DNA of 64,000 bases from Aggregicoccus sp. 17bor-14 (lineage in GTDB: Bacteria; Myxococcota; Myxococcia; Myxococcales; Myxococcaceae): contig NZ_VJZZ01000025.1 of assembly GCF_009659535.1 (NCBI RefSeq), positions 1 through 64,000 of the forward strand, written 5' to 3'. This document shows, piece by piece, positions 33,136 through 42,120 of the stretch; position 1 is the stretch's first letter, and every line of letters starts with the position of its first letter. The notes under the pieces were generated by a model that was not told the origin of the DNA, made no database searches, and saw nothing but the letters and a program-made list of their open reading frames with translations. The position numbers and the translations under genes are program-made.

Positions 33136-34578
33136 GTGCGCTCCCCGAGCTCCCTCCTGCAGTCGCTGTCCGCGCGGCTGCTCGCCGCGTTCCTCCTGCC
33201 CACGCTGGTGTTCCTGCTGCTCACGGGCGCCGCCGGCTACGCGCTCGCGCGCGCGCTGCTGGAGGAGGAGCTGGGCGCGAGCCTCTCGGGGCTCGCGGCC
33301 ACCGCGGCGAGCCAGGTGAGCGCCGAGCGCATGCTGTCCATCGAGCCGGGAGACGACGTGCCGCCCACGCCCACGCGCACCTGGCGCAACCTCGCGCGCG
33401 TGCTCGAGGAGGTGCGCGCGGCGGCCGGCGCGCGGCGCGTCTTCGCGGTGGACGTGGAGGGGCGCGTGCGGGCGGACGCGGGCGGCGGGCTGCCGGTGGG
33501 CACCGAGCTGCCCGAGCTCGCGCGAGACCGCCTGGAGCTCGCGGCGGTGCTCGCGGGGCGGCGCGCCGCGAGCCAGGTGCTCTTCAGCGGCGCGGACGGC
33601 CAGCTGTACAAGACGGGCTATGCGCCGGTGCGCCAGGGCGAGCGCGTGGTGGGGGTGGTGGGCGTGGAGGGCAGCGCCGCCTTCTTCGGCCCGCTGCGCC
33701 GGCTCGCGCGCGCCTTCGCGCTGCTGAGCGCCGTGGCGCTCGCGGTGCTCGCGATGGTGGCGGTGGCCACCGCGCGCGGGCTCTCCGGCCCCTTGCGCCG
33801 GCTGATGGCGGCGGCGGAGCGCATCGGCGGGGGCGACCTCGCCACCCCCGTGCGCCCCGAGCCCACCCGGGAGATCGGCGTGCTCGCGCGCGAGCTGGAG
33901 CACATGCGCGGGGCGCTGGAGGCGCGCGACCGGCAGATGCAGCTGATGCTCGCGGGCGTCGCGCACGAGGTGCGAAACCCCCTGGGCGGCATCGCGCTGT
34001 ACGCAGGCCTGCTCGAGGAGGACCTGCGCGCGGGGGCGCAGGACGCGGCGCCCGGGCACGTGCAGCGCATCCAGGCGGAGATCGCCTACCTGCAGCGCAT
34101 CGTGGAGGACTTCCTCGCCTTCGCGCGCGAGCAGCCCGTGCAGCGCGCGCCCCTGGGCGCCCCGGACCTGGTGGAGGGGGCGGTGGCGCTCTTGAGCGCG
34201 GAGGCCGAGGCGCGCGGGGTGCGCCTCCACGTCCAGGTGCAGGAGGCGGTGCTCGAGGCGGACGGCAGCCTGCTGGTGGCCGCGCTGGTGAACCTGGTGA
34301 AGAACGCGGTGCAGGCGAGCCCCGAGGGCGCCGCCGTGCGCGTGGAGGGCGTGCGCGAGGGGGCGCTCTACCGCGTGCACGTGGTGGACGCGGGGCCCGG
34401 GGTGCCCGAGGCGCTGCAGGCGCGCATCTTCGAGCCCTTCTTCACCACCCGGCAGAAGGGCAGCGGCCTGGGGCTCGCGCTCGCGCGCAAGGTGGCGCGC
34501 GCGCACGGCGGGGAGCTCAGCTTCCGCTCGCGCCCCGGTGACACCTGCTTCACCCTGCAACTGCCCCTGGCGTCCTGA
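33136..34578 (+). CDS. Membrane sensor histidine kinase with HAMP domain
   Basis: A 480-residue inner-membrane kinase. Transmembrane helix 1 (about residues 15-38) and helix 2 (about 190-212) flank a periplasmic sensor region of 150 residues with a PAS-like look (RRVFAVDVEGRVRADAGGG, YAPVRQGERVVGVVGVEG). HAMP follows (about 212-262), then HisKA with H277 in VAHEVRNPLGGI and HATPase_c (LVNLVKNAVQASPEG, DAGPGVPE, GSGLGLALARKVA). The HEVRNPL type is that of NtrB/AtoS-like kinases that pair with sigma-54 activators. Such an activator is encoded 2 kb downstream (36614). GTG start at 33136. Confidence 0.9.
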   Translation: MRSPSSLLQSLSARLLAAFLLPTLVFLLLTGAAGYALARALLEEELGASLSGLAATAASQVSAERMLSIEPGDDVPPTPTRTWRNLARVLEEVRAAAGARRVFAVDVEGRVRADAGGGLPVGTELPELARDRLELAAVLAGRRAASQVLFSGADGQLYKTGYAPVRQGERVVGVVGVEGSAAFFGPLRRLARAFALLSAVALAVLAMVAVATARGLSGPLRRLMAAAERIGGGDLATPVRPEPTREIGVLARELEHMRGALEARDRQMQLMLAGVAHEVRNPLGGIALYAGLLEEDLRAGAQDAAPGHVQRIQAEIAYLQRIVEDFLAFAREQPVQRAPLGAPDLVEGAVALLSAEAEARGVRLHVQVQEAVLEADGSLLVAALVNLVKNAVQASPEGAAVRVEGVREGALYRVHVVDAGPGVPEALQARIFEPFFTTRQKGSGLGLALARKVARAHGGELSFRSRPGDTCFTLQLPLAS

Positions 34579-34677
34579 GCCCGAGCCCAGGCGGGCGGTG
34601 GGGTCCCTGCCCGCACGCCTGCCTGGCAGCCCGTTGTCCCGGCCTCGGCCCGGTCCCATCTTCGCGGGGGAGGCCCC

Positions 34678-35931
34678 ATGGCCGAGCAAGACCCCCCACG
34701 CGTCGTGCACACCCTGCGGCTCGAGCTGCCCTGGAGGACGCTGTGGCGGCTGCTCGCCTTTGCCGCGGGCATCTGGCTCTTCCGCGAGCTGTGGGAGGTG
34801 GTGCTGCTCGTGGTGGTGACGCTGGTGCTGGTGGGCACGCTCAACCCGCTGGTGGGCCGGCTCGAGGAGCGGGGCCTGCGCCGGCCCTGGGCGGTGGCGG
34901 CGCTGTTCTTCGGGCTGCTGGTGGTGGCGGTGCTGCTGGGCGTGCTCACCCTGCCCGCGCTGGTGAAGCAGGTGACGGAGCTGGTGCAGGCCGCCCCCGG
35001 CTACCAGGAGACCGCGGCCCGCTGGCTCGAGGTGCACCGGCCCTTCGCGTCGCTCGCGAAGACGGTGCGCCAGGGCGGCTCGTCCGAGGCGCTGAGCGTG
35101 GCGGGCACGCAGGTGCTCGCGCTCTCCGGCAGGGCGGTGGAGCTGCTGGGCTACGGCTTCACCTGCATCTTCCTCTCGTTCTACTTCCTCGTGGATCCGG
35201 AGCGCACGCGCGGCGCGCTCTACGCGCTGATGCCGCGCCGCTACCACGTGCGCGCCGCGCGCATCCTGCTCAACCTGCAGACCATCGTGGGCGGCTACAT
35301 GCGCGGCCAGATCATCACCTCGGCGTGCATCACCGTGTTCGCGCTCGCGCTGCTGCTCGCCTTCCGCGTGCCCAACGCGCTCGCGCTCGCGGTGTTCGCG
35401 GGGCTCACGGACGTGCTGCCCTTCATCGGGGCCGTCCTGGCCACCACCCCGGCGGTGCTCGGCGCGCTCTCGCGCGGCACCGGGCCCGCGCTGGTGGTGC
35501 TCGCGGCGATGCTCGCCTACCAGGAGTTCGAGAGCCGGGTGCTGGTGCCGCGCGTGTACGGGCGCGCGCTGCGCCTGCCCGCCTCCGCCGTCATCCTCGC
35601 GCTGCTGTGCGGCGGCATCCTGCTGGGCATCCTCGGCGCGCTGCTCGCGCTGCCGGTGGCCGCGGGCCTGTTCATGGCCATCCGCGAGCTGCGCCTGGAG
35701 CTGCCGGGAGAGGACGGGGACGACCCGGCGCTGCGCCACCGCGACGCGCGCGCCGAGCGCGAGTACGCGCGGGCGGCGGCCGGGGCGCCCGCGAGCGAGG
35801 CGGCGCAGATCGCCGTGCAGATCGCCGACGACATCCGCCAGGAGGACGCGGCCCGGCAGGAGGACGCGGAGGACGTGCCGGTCACCGCGGGCGAGGAGGG
35901 CGCGAAGGCAGCGCCCCGCAAGGCGCCGTGA
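34678..35931 (+). CDS. AI-2E family transporter (TqsA/PerM-like permease)
   Basis: A 417-residue inner-membrane protein with about eight helices. Family signatures are FLSFYFLVDPER, VGGYMRGQIITSACI, GLTDVLPFIGAVLATTPAVL and YQEFESRVLVPRVYGRALRLPASAVILALLCGG. Members export a range of small solutes; some move autoinducer-2, others ions. The last 70 residues are a hydrophilic acidic, Ala-rich cytoplasmic tail (QIADDIRQEDAARQEDAEDV), longer than in most relatives. It follows the kinase gene by 99 bases. No substrate can be inferred. Confidence 0.9.
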   Translation: MAEQDPPRVVHTLRLELPWRTLWRLLAFAAGIWLFRELWEVVLLVVVTLVLVGTLNPLVGRLEERGLRRPWAVAALFFGLLVVAVLLGVLTLPALVKQVTELVQAAPGYQETAARWLEVHRPFASLAKTVRQGGSSEALSVAGTQVLALSGRAVELLGYGFTCIFLSFYFLVDPERTRGALYALMPRRYHVRAARILLNLQTIVGGYMRGQIITSACITVFALALLLAFRVPNALALAVFAGLTDVLPFIGAVLATTPAVLGALSRGTGPALVVLAAMLAYQEFESRVLVPRVYGRALRLPASAVILALLCGGILLGILGALLALPVAAGLFMAIRELRLELPGEDGDDPALRHRDARAEREYARAAAGAPASEAAQIAVQIADDIRQEDAARQEDAEDVPVTAGEEGAKAAPRKAP

Positions 35932-35958
35932 GCCCGGTGAGGCCGCACTGCCCTCGGC

Positions 35959-36000
35959 TCATCCCCCACCCTGCCCCGCTCCCAGCGGGAGAGGGGACTT
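35959..36000. repeat. Dispersed palindromic repeat, copy C, forming the end of the NUDIX gene
   Basis: Runs from TCATCCCCCACCCTGCCC through CTCCCAGCGGGAGAGGGGAC to CTT. It supplies the last codons and stop of the minus-strand NUDIX gene. It is nearly identical in its right half to copy B at 25748. Confidence 0.75.
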
Positions 36001-36555
36001 CTCGGCCACGGCGCGCGCCTTCTCGAGCAGCCGGCGCAGGGGCGCCTCGTCCGCGCGCGCGAGCGCCTCGTCCCAGGAGAGCCACTGCGCCCCGAAGGAC
36101 TCGGCCGGGTCGTGCGCGAGCTGCTCCGGGTCCTCGGCCACCACGAGGAAGCGCACGTCCAGGTGGTGGTGCTCGGGCTCGTCGCGGCGCGCGGGGATGC
36201 TGTGCACGTCCACGTCCAGGGGCTCGGGGGCGAACGGGTGGAGGAAGACGCGGCAGCCGGTCTCCTCCTGCGCCTCGCGCAGCGCGGTGGCCTGCATCTG
36301 GCCTCCGTCCTGCGGGTCCGCGTGGCCGCCGGGCTGCAGCCAGCGGTGCAGCTTCGCGTGGTGCACGAGCACCACGTGGCGCCCCGCGGGGTCGGTGACC
36401 ACGGCGCTGCCGGTGAAGTGCGCGTCGGCCTGCGCGCGGCTGAAGGGCTCGGCGAGCGAGCGCGCGCACTCGCGCATGCGCTCGAGGTCTCCCGCCTCCT
36501 TCGGGTCTGCGGGGCGGTGCTGGGCGAGGAGCTGGACGAGCGCGTCGGCGGGCAT
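35959..36555 (-). CDS. NUDIX hydrolase
   Basis: A 198-residue pyrophosphohydrolase. The Nudix box is recognisable at about residues 78-103 (GGHADPQDGG then LREAQEETGC); the catalytic REAQEE core is intact, while the first half has a two-residue insertion and D in place of the usual first E. The substrate is a nucleoside diphosphate derivative of unknown type; size suggests a MutT-like or ADP-ribose-type enzyme. The last 14 residues (EKSPLPLGAGQGGG) and the stop codon are encoded by a dispersed palindromic repeat, so the natural C-terminus was probably replaced by that insertion. Confidence 0.85.
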   Translation of the reverse strand: MPADALVQLLAQHRPADPKEAGDLERMRECARSLAEPFSRAQADAHFTGSAVVTDPAGRHVVLVHHAKLHRWLQPGGHADPQDGGQMQATALREAQEETGCRVFLHPFAPEPLDVDVHSIPARRDEPEHHHLDVRFLVVAEDPEQLAHDPAESFGAQWLSWDEALARADEAPLRRLLEKARAVAEKSPLPLGAGQGGG

Positions 36556-36613
36556 GGACGCACTCTAGCCCGGGGTTGACGCGGAGGCGGGAAGCCTGCA
36601 CCACTGGAGCGCC

Positions 36614-38017
<1,404 letters not shown>

Positions 38018-38097
38018 GTGCGGGTGCGCGCCCCTCCCGCGCCCACCCCCCTCGGAAATCCGCCGCCCCGCGACTTTTTGCCGTCCGCCCCCGGCCT

Positions 38098-38120
38098 CCT
38101 GCCCCAGACCCCGGGGCAGG
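38098..38120. promoter_or_regulatory. Candidate enhancer dyad for the NtrC-like activator
   Basis: CCTGCCCC (38098-38105), 7 bases, GGGGCAGG (38113-38120): a perfect 8-bp inverted repeat. Its centre is about 97 bases before the start point predicted from the sigma-54 promoter at 38180, the normal distance for an enhancer-binding protein site. Confidence 0.45.
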
Positions 38121-38179
38121 CCGGCGGCCAACCCCCCGGACTTCCCCGCCCGCGCCGCCCCCCGCGCCGGGCCCTTCCG

Positions 38180-38195
38180 TGGCACCATCCTTGCT
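38180..38195 (+). promoter_or_regulatory. Near-consensus sigma-54 (-24/-12) promoter
   Basis: TGGCACCATCCTTGCT matches TGGCACG-N4-TTGCW at all but one position and has GG and GC exactly 10 bases apart. Predicted start is near 38206, only about 8 bases before the ATG of the following gene. Confidence 0.7.
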
Positions 38196-38213
38196 CACCC
38201 CCTGCCACCCGTG

Positions 38214-39338
38214 ATGCCGCGCCGCCCCCTGCTCGCCCTGCTGCTCGCCCTCGCCCTGGTCCCGGCCGGCGCGCGCGCGGCCGCTCCGGACGCGGGCACG
38301 GCAGGGGCCCCGGGCACTGCGGCTCCGGGCGCGCCAGGAGCGCTCGCGCGGGCGCGCAGCGAGGCGGCCGAGGCGCGCGCAGCGCTCGCGGCGCTGCGCT
38401 CGCGCCAGGCGGCGCTGCGCACCGAGCTCAACGCGCTGGGGGCGCGCATCGAGGAGCTGAAGGCGGAGCGCCAGGGCAAGCTGCGCACGGGCGACGAGCT
38501 GGAGGGCGCGCTGCGCCGCTCGCAGGAGCTCTCCGAGGAGCTGTCGCGGCTCGCGCAGCAGGCCTCGGCGGCGGAGGGCGCGAGCCGCACCCGCGCGCTC
38601 GCGCTGCACGCGGCGCTGGGCGCGGAGCTGCAGCGGCTGCGCGCGGCGTGGGAGGCCACGCCCGAGCGCGAGGCGCGCGAGGCGCTGCTCGCGCAGATGC
38701 GCACCCTGCGCGCCGAGCGCGACGGGGTGCGCGCCGCGCTGCCCGCCGGGGAGCTGCCCGCGCTCGCGGCCGAGGGACCGGCCAGCACGGACGACCCCGA
38801 GGACCTGCTGCAGCAGGCGGACGCGCTGCGCGACTCGCGCGACAAGGTGCGCCAGCGCCTCGCCGTGCTGCAGGGCCACATCGCCGAGCTGCGCGAGGCG
38901 CGCGACCTCGAGCGGCGCATGAGCGACTTCCTCGGCGACGAGGCGATGTTCGACGAGCAGGACCGGCGCCTCAACGTGCGGCGCGAGGGCGGCAGCGCCC
39001 TGCGCGTGGAGCGCACGCCGCCCACCGGCGGAGGCCAGGTCGGCGCCGGCGACCCGGGCGAGCCTGCCCCGATCGTCGCCACCCCCGCGCCCACACCGCC
39101 CGGCGCCCCGGACCAGCCCCCGCCGCCCACCTCCTCGCCCGCGGGCGCGCCCTCCCCCACCTCCAGCGCGCGCGACCTGCGCCCGCAGGTGGGCGGGGTG
39201 CGCGCACAGGCGCTCGCGGGCGGAGCCCCCGAGGACCTGGGACAGCTGGAGGCCGAGGCAGCGCGGCTCGACGCCCTGGCGCGCGAGCTGGAGCGGCGCG
39301 CGGCGGCGCTCGAGGCGCGAGGCCGGGAGCGCGAGTAG
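38214..39338 (+). CDS. Exported coiled-coil protein of unknown function
   Basis: A 374-residue protein. After a signal peptide (MPRRPLLALLLALALVPAGA) come Ala/Arg/Glu-rich heptads over about residues 40-245 (RARSEAAEARAALAALRSRQ, LEGALRRSQELSEELSRLAQ), predicted to form long coiled coils; a Pro-rich linker (about 262-320, TPAPTPPGAPDQPPPPTSS); and a short final coiled coil (LEAEAARLDALARELERRAA). No enzyme domain is visible, so it is probably a periplasmic structural or scaffolding protein. No Shine-Dalgarno sequence precedes the ATG, and the predicted sigma-54 start leaves an extremely short leader. A GTG just upstream (38211) is an alternative start. Confidence 0.7.
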   Translation: MPRRPLLALLLALALVPAGARAAAPDAGTAGAPGTAAPGAPGALARARSEAAEARAALAALRSRQAALRTELNALGARIEELKAERQGKLRTGDELEGALRRSQELSEELSRLAQQASAAEGASRTRALALHAALGAELQRLRAAWEATPEREAREALLAQMRTLRAERDGVRAALPAGELPALAAEGPASTDDPEDLLQQADALRDSRDKVRQRLAVLQGHIAELREARDLERRMSDFLGDEAMFDEQDRRLNVRREGGSALRVERTPPTGGGQVGAGDPGEPAPIVATPAPTPPGAPDQPPPPTSSPAGAPSPTSSARDLRPQVGGVRAQALAGGAPEDLGQLEAEAARLDALARELERRAAALEARGRERE

Positions 39339-39578
39339 CGCGCGCGACAGCAGCTTCACCTTCACCGCGAGGGAGACCACGGCCTGCAGGCGCACGTCAG
39401 AGGGCGGAACGCGGCCCTTGCCGCGCACGACGATGCTCCTGGTGGGCGCGCTGACGTACGGCTGCAGCTCCACCTCGGGCACGTCCAGGAAGGGCGAGCA
39501 GGCGCAGGCGAGCAGGAGGAGCAGGGCGCTCGCGCAGGGGGCGCGAGGCAAGCGCAGGGGCGCACGCCCGCAGCCCAC
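39339..39578 (-). CDS. Possible lipoprotein gene or remnant, antisense to the gap and coiled-coil gene end
   Basis: The minus frame from GTG 39578 reads VGCGRAPLRLPRAPC, then a hydrophobic stretch with a lipobox (LLLLLACAC) and SPFLDVPEVELQPYVSAPTR, VVRGKGRVPPSDVRLQAVV. G/C third-position bias is strong and the first 70 residues look like a real lipoprotein. However, the frame has no stop near 39340; it continues through the coiled-coil gene on the opposite strand, so the 3' end is undefined. It may be a truncated remnant or a real overlapping gene. The end coordinate given is arbitrary, at the 3' end of the coiled-coil gene. Confidence 0.35.
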
Positions 39579-39632
39579 CCGCTGCAGAGAAGCGACCGGC
39601 CCCCGGGGGGGCGCGCTAAGGTGCGGGGCCGC

Positions 39633-40694
39633 GTGCGCTCCACCCTCCCGCTCCTGCTGCTGCTGCTCCTCACTGGCCTCGCGCTGCCCGTGCGGGCGCA
39701 GGCGGTGCGCGAGGGCAGCCTGCGGCTGAGCGCGGGCACGCTGGTGGACGGCAACGCCCCGCGCGACTTCACCGAGACGGACGGGAGCGGGGCGAGCGCC
39801 CAGCCGGACGTGGGGCTGCACCTGCTGGGCAGCGCCGCGGGCCGCTACACCGCCGAGCGCTACCAGCTGGTGGGCCGCTACGACCTGGGCACCAGGCTCT
39901 ACCTGCGCTACCGCTCGCAGAGCCTGCTGGTGCAGGCGGGCACCGTGGAGGCGAGCCACGCGCTGGGCCCCACCCTGGGCGCCGGGGTGGAGGCGCGCGC
40001 GAAGGACCGGCGCGGCGGGGCGCGCGCCTACTCGGACCTGGGGGCGAGCGCCTTCCTCGAGTACGTGCCCGACGTGCGGCTCGACGTGCGCCTGCGCGCC
40101 GGCGCCCACCGCTTCGTGTACCGGCCGGACGAGCGCGCGGACTTCGGCGGGCCCGAGCTCTCGCTCACCGGGCGCTACCGCATCGACCGCCGCCACAGCC
40201 TCAGCGCCTCGGGGGAGTGGGGGCGGCGGCGCTACGGCGTGGGGGCCCAGAGCGCCCCGGAGCTCGTGAGCCCGGCGCTGGGCCGGCGCGAGGACCAGGA
40301 GCTCTCGGCGGGCGTGGGCTACGCGTACCGCGGGCCGGTGGCCCTCTCCTTCGGCTACGGCTTCCAGGAGCTCGCGAGCAACAGCTACGGCGAGACCCTG
40401 CTGCGCCACCGGCTCAGCGCGAGCGCCGGGGTGCACCTGCCCCTGCAGTTCACGCTGCTCGCGCAGGGAGCGCTCGTGCTCAGCCACTACCCGGACGGGG
40501 TGTTCCTCTCCCCGGACATCATCCTCACCGAGGACGAGGAGGCGCAGAACAACCTCTCCCTGCGCCTCGTGCGCCCCCTCACCCGCTCGCTGGACCTGGA
40601 GCTGTCCGGCGGCATCTACGGGACGCGCCTGCCGCGCAACGGCCTGAGCTACACGCGCAGCATGGCGGGCGTGGGGGTGACGTGGAGACTCTGA
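39633..40694 (+). CDS. Predicted outer-membrane beta-barrel protein
   Basis: A 353-residue exported protein: signal peptide about residues 1-21 (MRSTLPLLLLLLLTGLALPV), then alternating hydrophobic/polar strands with aromatic ends (LVGRYDLGTRLYLRYRSQSL, AGVGYAYRGPVALSFGYGFQ, GLSYTRSMAGVGVTWRL). The C-terminal residues end in an aromatic-hydrophobic pattern (VGVTWRL), as in outer-membrane proteins. About a dozen or more strands can be counted. GTG 39633 is chosen as the signal peptide then starts properly; GTG 39621 is an alternative. No specific family is recognised. Confidence 0.65.
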   Translation: MRSTLPLLLLLLLTGLALPVRAQAVREGSLRLSAGTLVDGNAPRDFTETDGSGASAQPDVGLHLLGSAAGRYTAERYQLVGRYDLGTRLYLRYRSQSLLVQAGTVEASHALGPTLGAGVEARAKDRRGGARAYSDLGASAFLEYVPDVRLDVRLRAGAHRFVYRPDERADFGGPELSLTGRYRIDRRHSLSASGEWGRRRYGVGAQSAPELVSPALGRREDQELSAGVGYAYRGPVALSFGYGFQELASNSYGETLLRHRLSASAGVHLPLQFTLLAQGALVLSHYPDGVFLSPDIILTEDEEAQNNLSLRLVRPLTRSLDLELSGGIYGTRLPRNGLSYTRSMAGVGVTWRL

Positions 40695-40717
40695 AGAGGC
40701 TGTGAAGCGGCGCTGAG

Positions 40718-41029
40718 CTAGAGGTCCTCGAGCCGCGCGTCGATGTCCTCGGCGAGGCTCTGGTGGCTCTGGGCGAGCGCGGTGGAGCGCGCCCGGCCGA
40801 GCACCTCGCGGGCGCGCTCGGGCTGGCCCGCGCCGGCGTACGCGTCCCCGAGGCTCACGAGGGCGGCCGCGTAGGTGGGGTCCAGCGCCACCGCGCGCTC
40901 GAAGCAGCCGGCGGCCTCGGAGAACTCGCGCCGCTCGAGGTAGAGCTTGCCCAGGGAGAAGTGCCCCATGGGCGAGTCGGGGAACTCGGCCACCATCTGC
41001 TTGAACTGCTCGAGGCGCGTGTCGCTCAT
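40718..41029 (-). CDS. Small TPR protein
   Basis: A 103-residue protein with about two and a half tetratricopeptide repeats: FSLGKLYLERREFSEAAGCFERAVALDP (about 23-51) and AALVSLGDAYAGAGQPERAREVLGRA (about 54-80) show the expected A-x-x-x-G-x-x-Y and Ala/Leu pattern. It should act as a protein-contact adaptor in the cytoplasm. ATG 41029 lies only about 39 bases from the divergent rsfS start, so both promoters share a very short region. Confidence 0.85.
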   Translation of the reverse strand: MSDTRLEQFKQMVAEFPDSPMGHFSLGKLYLERREFSEAAGCFERAVALDPTYAAALVSLGDAYAGAGQPERAREVLGRARSTALAQSHQSLAEDIDARLEDL

Positions 41030-41068
41030 GGACGCGCTCTATAACTCAGCGATAGGGTGTTTGCCCTC

Positions 41069-41620
41069 ATGGCTACGAAGAAGAAGACGTCCCCGAAGAA
41101 GAAGGCCCCGGGCTCCACGAAGGCCGGCAAGGCGAAGGGCAAGGCGCAGGCCGCGAAGAAGGCGGCGGCCGCGAAGAAGAAGGCCCCGGCCAAGAAGAGC
41201 CTCGCGCGCAAGAAGCCCGCGAAGAAGAAGCTGCCCGCAGGGCTTGCCCCGGTCCCCGCCGGCCCCGCGGAGAACCCGCGCGCCCAGGCGCTCGCGCGCA
41301 AGATTGCCCAGCTGGTGCTGGACAAGAAGGCCAAGGACGTCCTCATCCTGGACGTGCGCGGGATGACCTCGTACGCGGACTACTTCGTCATCGCCTCGGG
41401 CGAGAGCGACCGCCAGGTGAGCGCCATGGCGGACGGCGTGCTCAGCGAGATGAAGAAGAGCGAGAACCTGCGCCCCATCGGCCACGAGGGCACCGAGACG
41501 GGCCAGTGGGTGCTCATCGACTACGGCGAGGTGGTGGCGCACCTGTTCTTCGAGGAGGTGCGCGCCTTCTACGACCTCGAGGGCCTGTGGGCGGACGCCG
41601 CCCGCGAGCAGGTGGCCTGA
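41069..41620 (+). CDS. rsfS: Ribosomal silencing factor RsfS with a lysine-rich N-terminal tail
   Basis: RsfS binds ribosomal protein L14 and blocks 30S-50S joining when nutrients run short. Residues about 75-183 are the RsfS fold ([50 protein letters not shown]). The first 65 residues are not part of usual RsfS: 22 of the first 60 are lysine, in AKKA/KKAP-like repeats typical of histone-H1-like proteins. Normal RsfS is about 105-130 residues; this one is 183. The tail could bind rRNA or DNA. Start ATG 41069; four codons upstream (MFAL) are less likely. Its stop overlaps the rlmH start (CTGA). Confidence 0.93.
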   Translation: MATKKKTSPKKKAPGSTKAGKAKGKAQAAKKAAAAKKKAPAKKSLARKKPAKKKLPAGLAPVPAGPAENPRAQALARKIAQLVLDKKAKDVLILDVRGMTSYADYFVIASGESDRQVSAMADGVLSEMKKSENLRPIGHEGTETGQWVLIDYGEVVAHLFFEEVRAFYDLEGLWADAAREQVA

Positions 41621-42081
41621 AGGTCCGCGTCCTGAGCGTGGGAAGGGACCGCTCGGGCCTGTACGAGCCCGCGGTCCAGACCTACGCGCAAAGGCTCGCG
41701 CACTACACGCGCTTCGAGCTGGTGGAGCTGCCGGAGGCGAGCGGCAAGAAGCTCAAGTCCGGCGACGCGAAGAGCCTGGAGGCCGAGGCCATCCTGCAGC
41801 GGCGCAAGCCCCAGGACTGGCTCGTGGCGCTCGACGAGCGCGGCCAGCTGCTCGACTCGGTGGAGCTCAGCCGCTACGTGGGCAAGGCGCAGGGCGGCAG
41901 CCGCGACCTGCTCTTCGTCATCGGCGGGGACGAGGGGCTCGCGGACAGCGTGCGCGCGGCGGCGCACCTCACCCTGAGCCTCTCCAGGATGACCCTGCCC
42001 CACCGGCTCGCGCGCGTGGTGCTGGTGGAGCAGATCTACCGGGCGTTCACGCTGCTCAAGGGCGAGCCCTACCACAAGTAG
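41617..42081 (+). CDS. rlmH: 23S rRNA (pseudouridine1915-N3)-methyltransferase RlmH, probable CTG start
   Basis: RlmH is a SPOUT-class methyltransferase that modifies pseudouridine 1915 in helix 69 of 23S rRNA on the assembled 70S ribosome. The 154-residue length matches the family (155 in E. coli). The SAM-binding knot is visible: [20 protein letters not shown] and [33 protein letters not shown] at the C-terminus. The N-terminal strand [10 protein letters not shown] starts right after a CTG, which overlaps the rsfS stop as CTGA, parallel to the ATGA and GTGA overlaps elsewhere. No ATG, GTG or TTG gives a proper N-terminus; GTG 41638 would remove the first strand. Confidence 0.93.
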   Translation: MKVRVLSVGRDRSGLYEPAVQTYAQRLAHYTRFELVELPEASGKKLKSGDAKSLEAEAILQRRKPQDWLVALDERGQLLDSVELSRYVGKAQGGSRDLLFVIGGDEGLADSVRAAAHLTLSLSRMTLPHRLARVVLVEQIYRAFTLLKGEPYHK

Positions 42082-42120
42082 GCCGTAGCGCACCCCGGAC
42101 CCGCTGCATACAGTCAGGCC

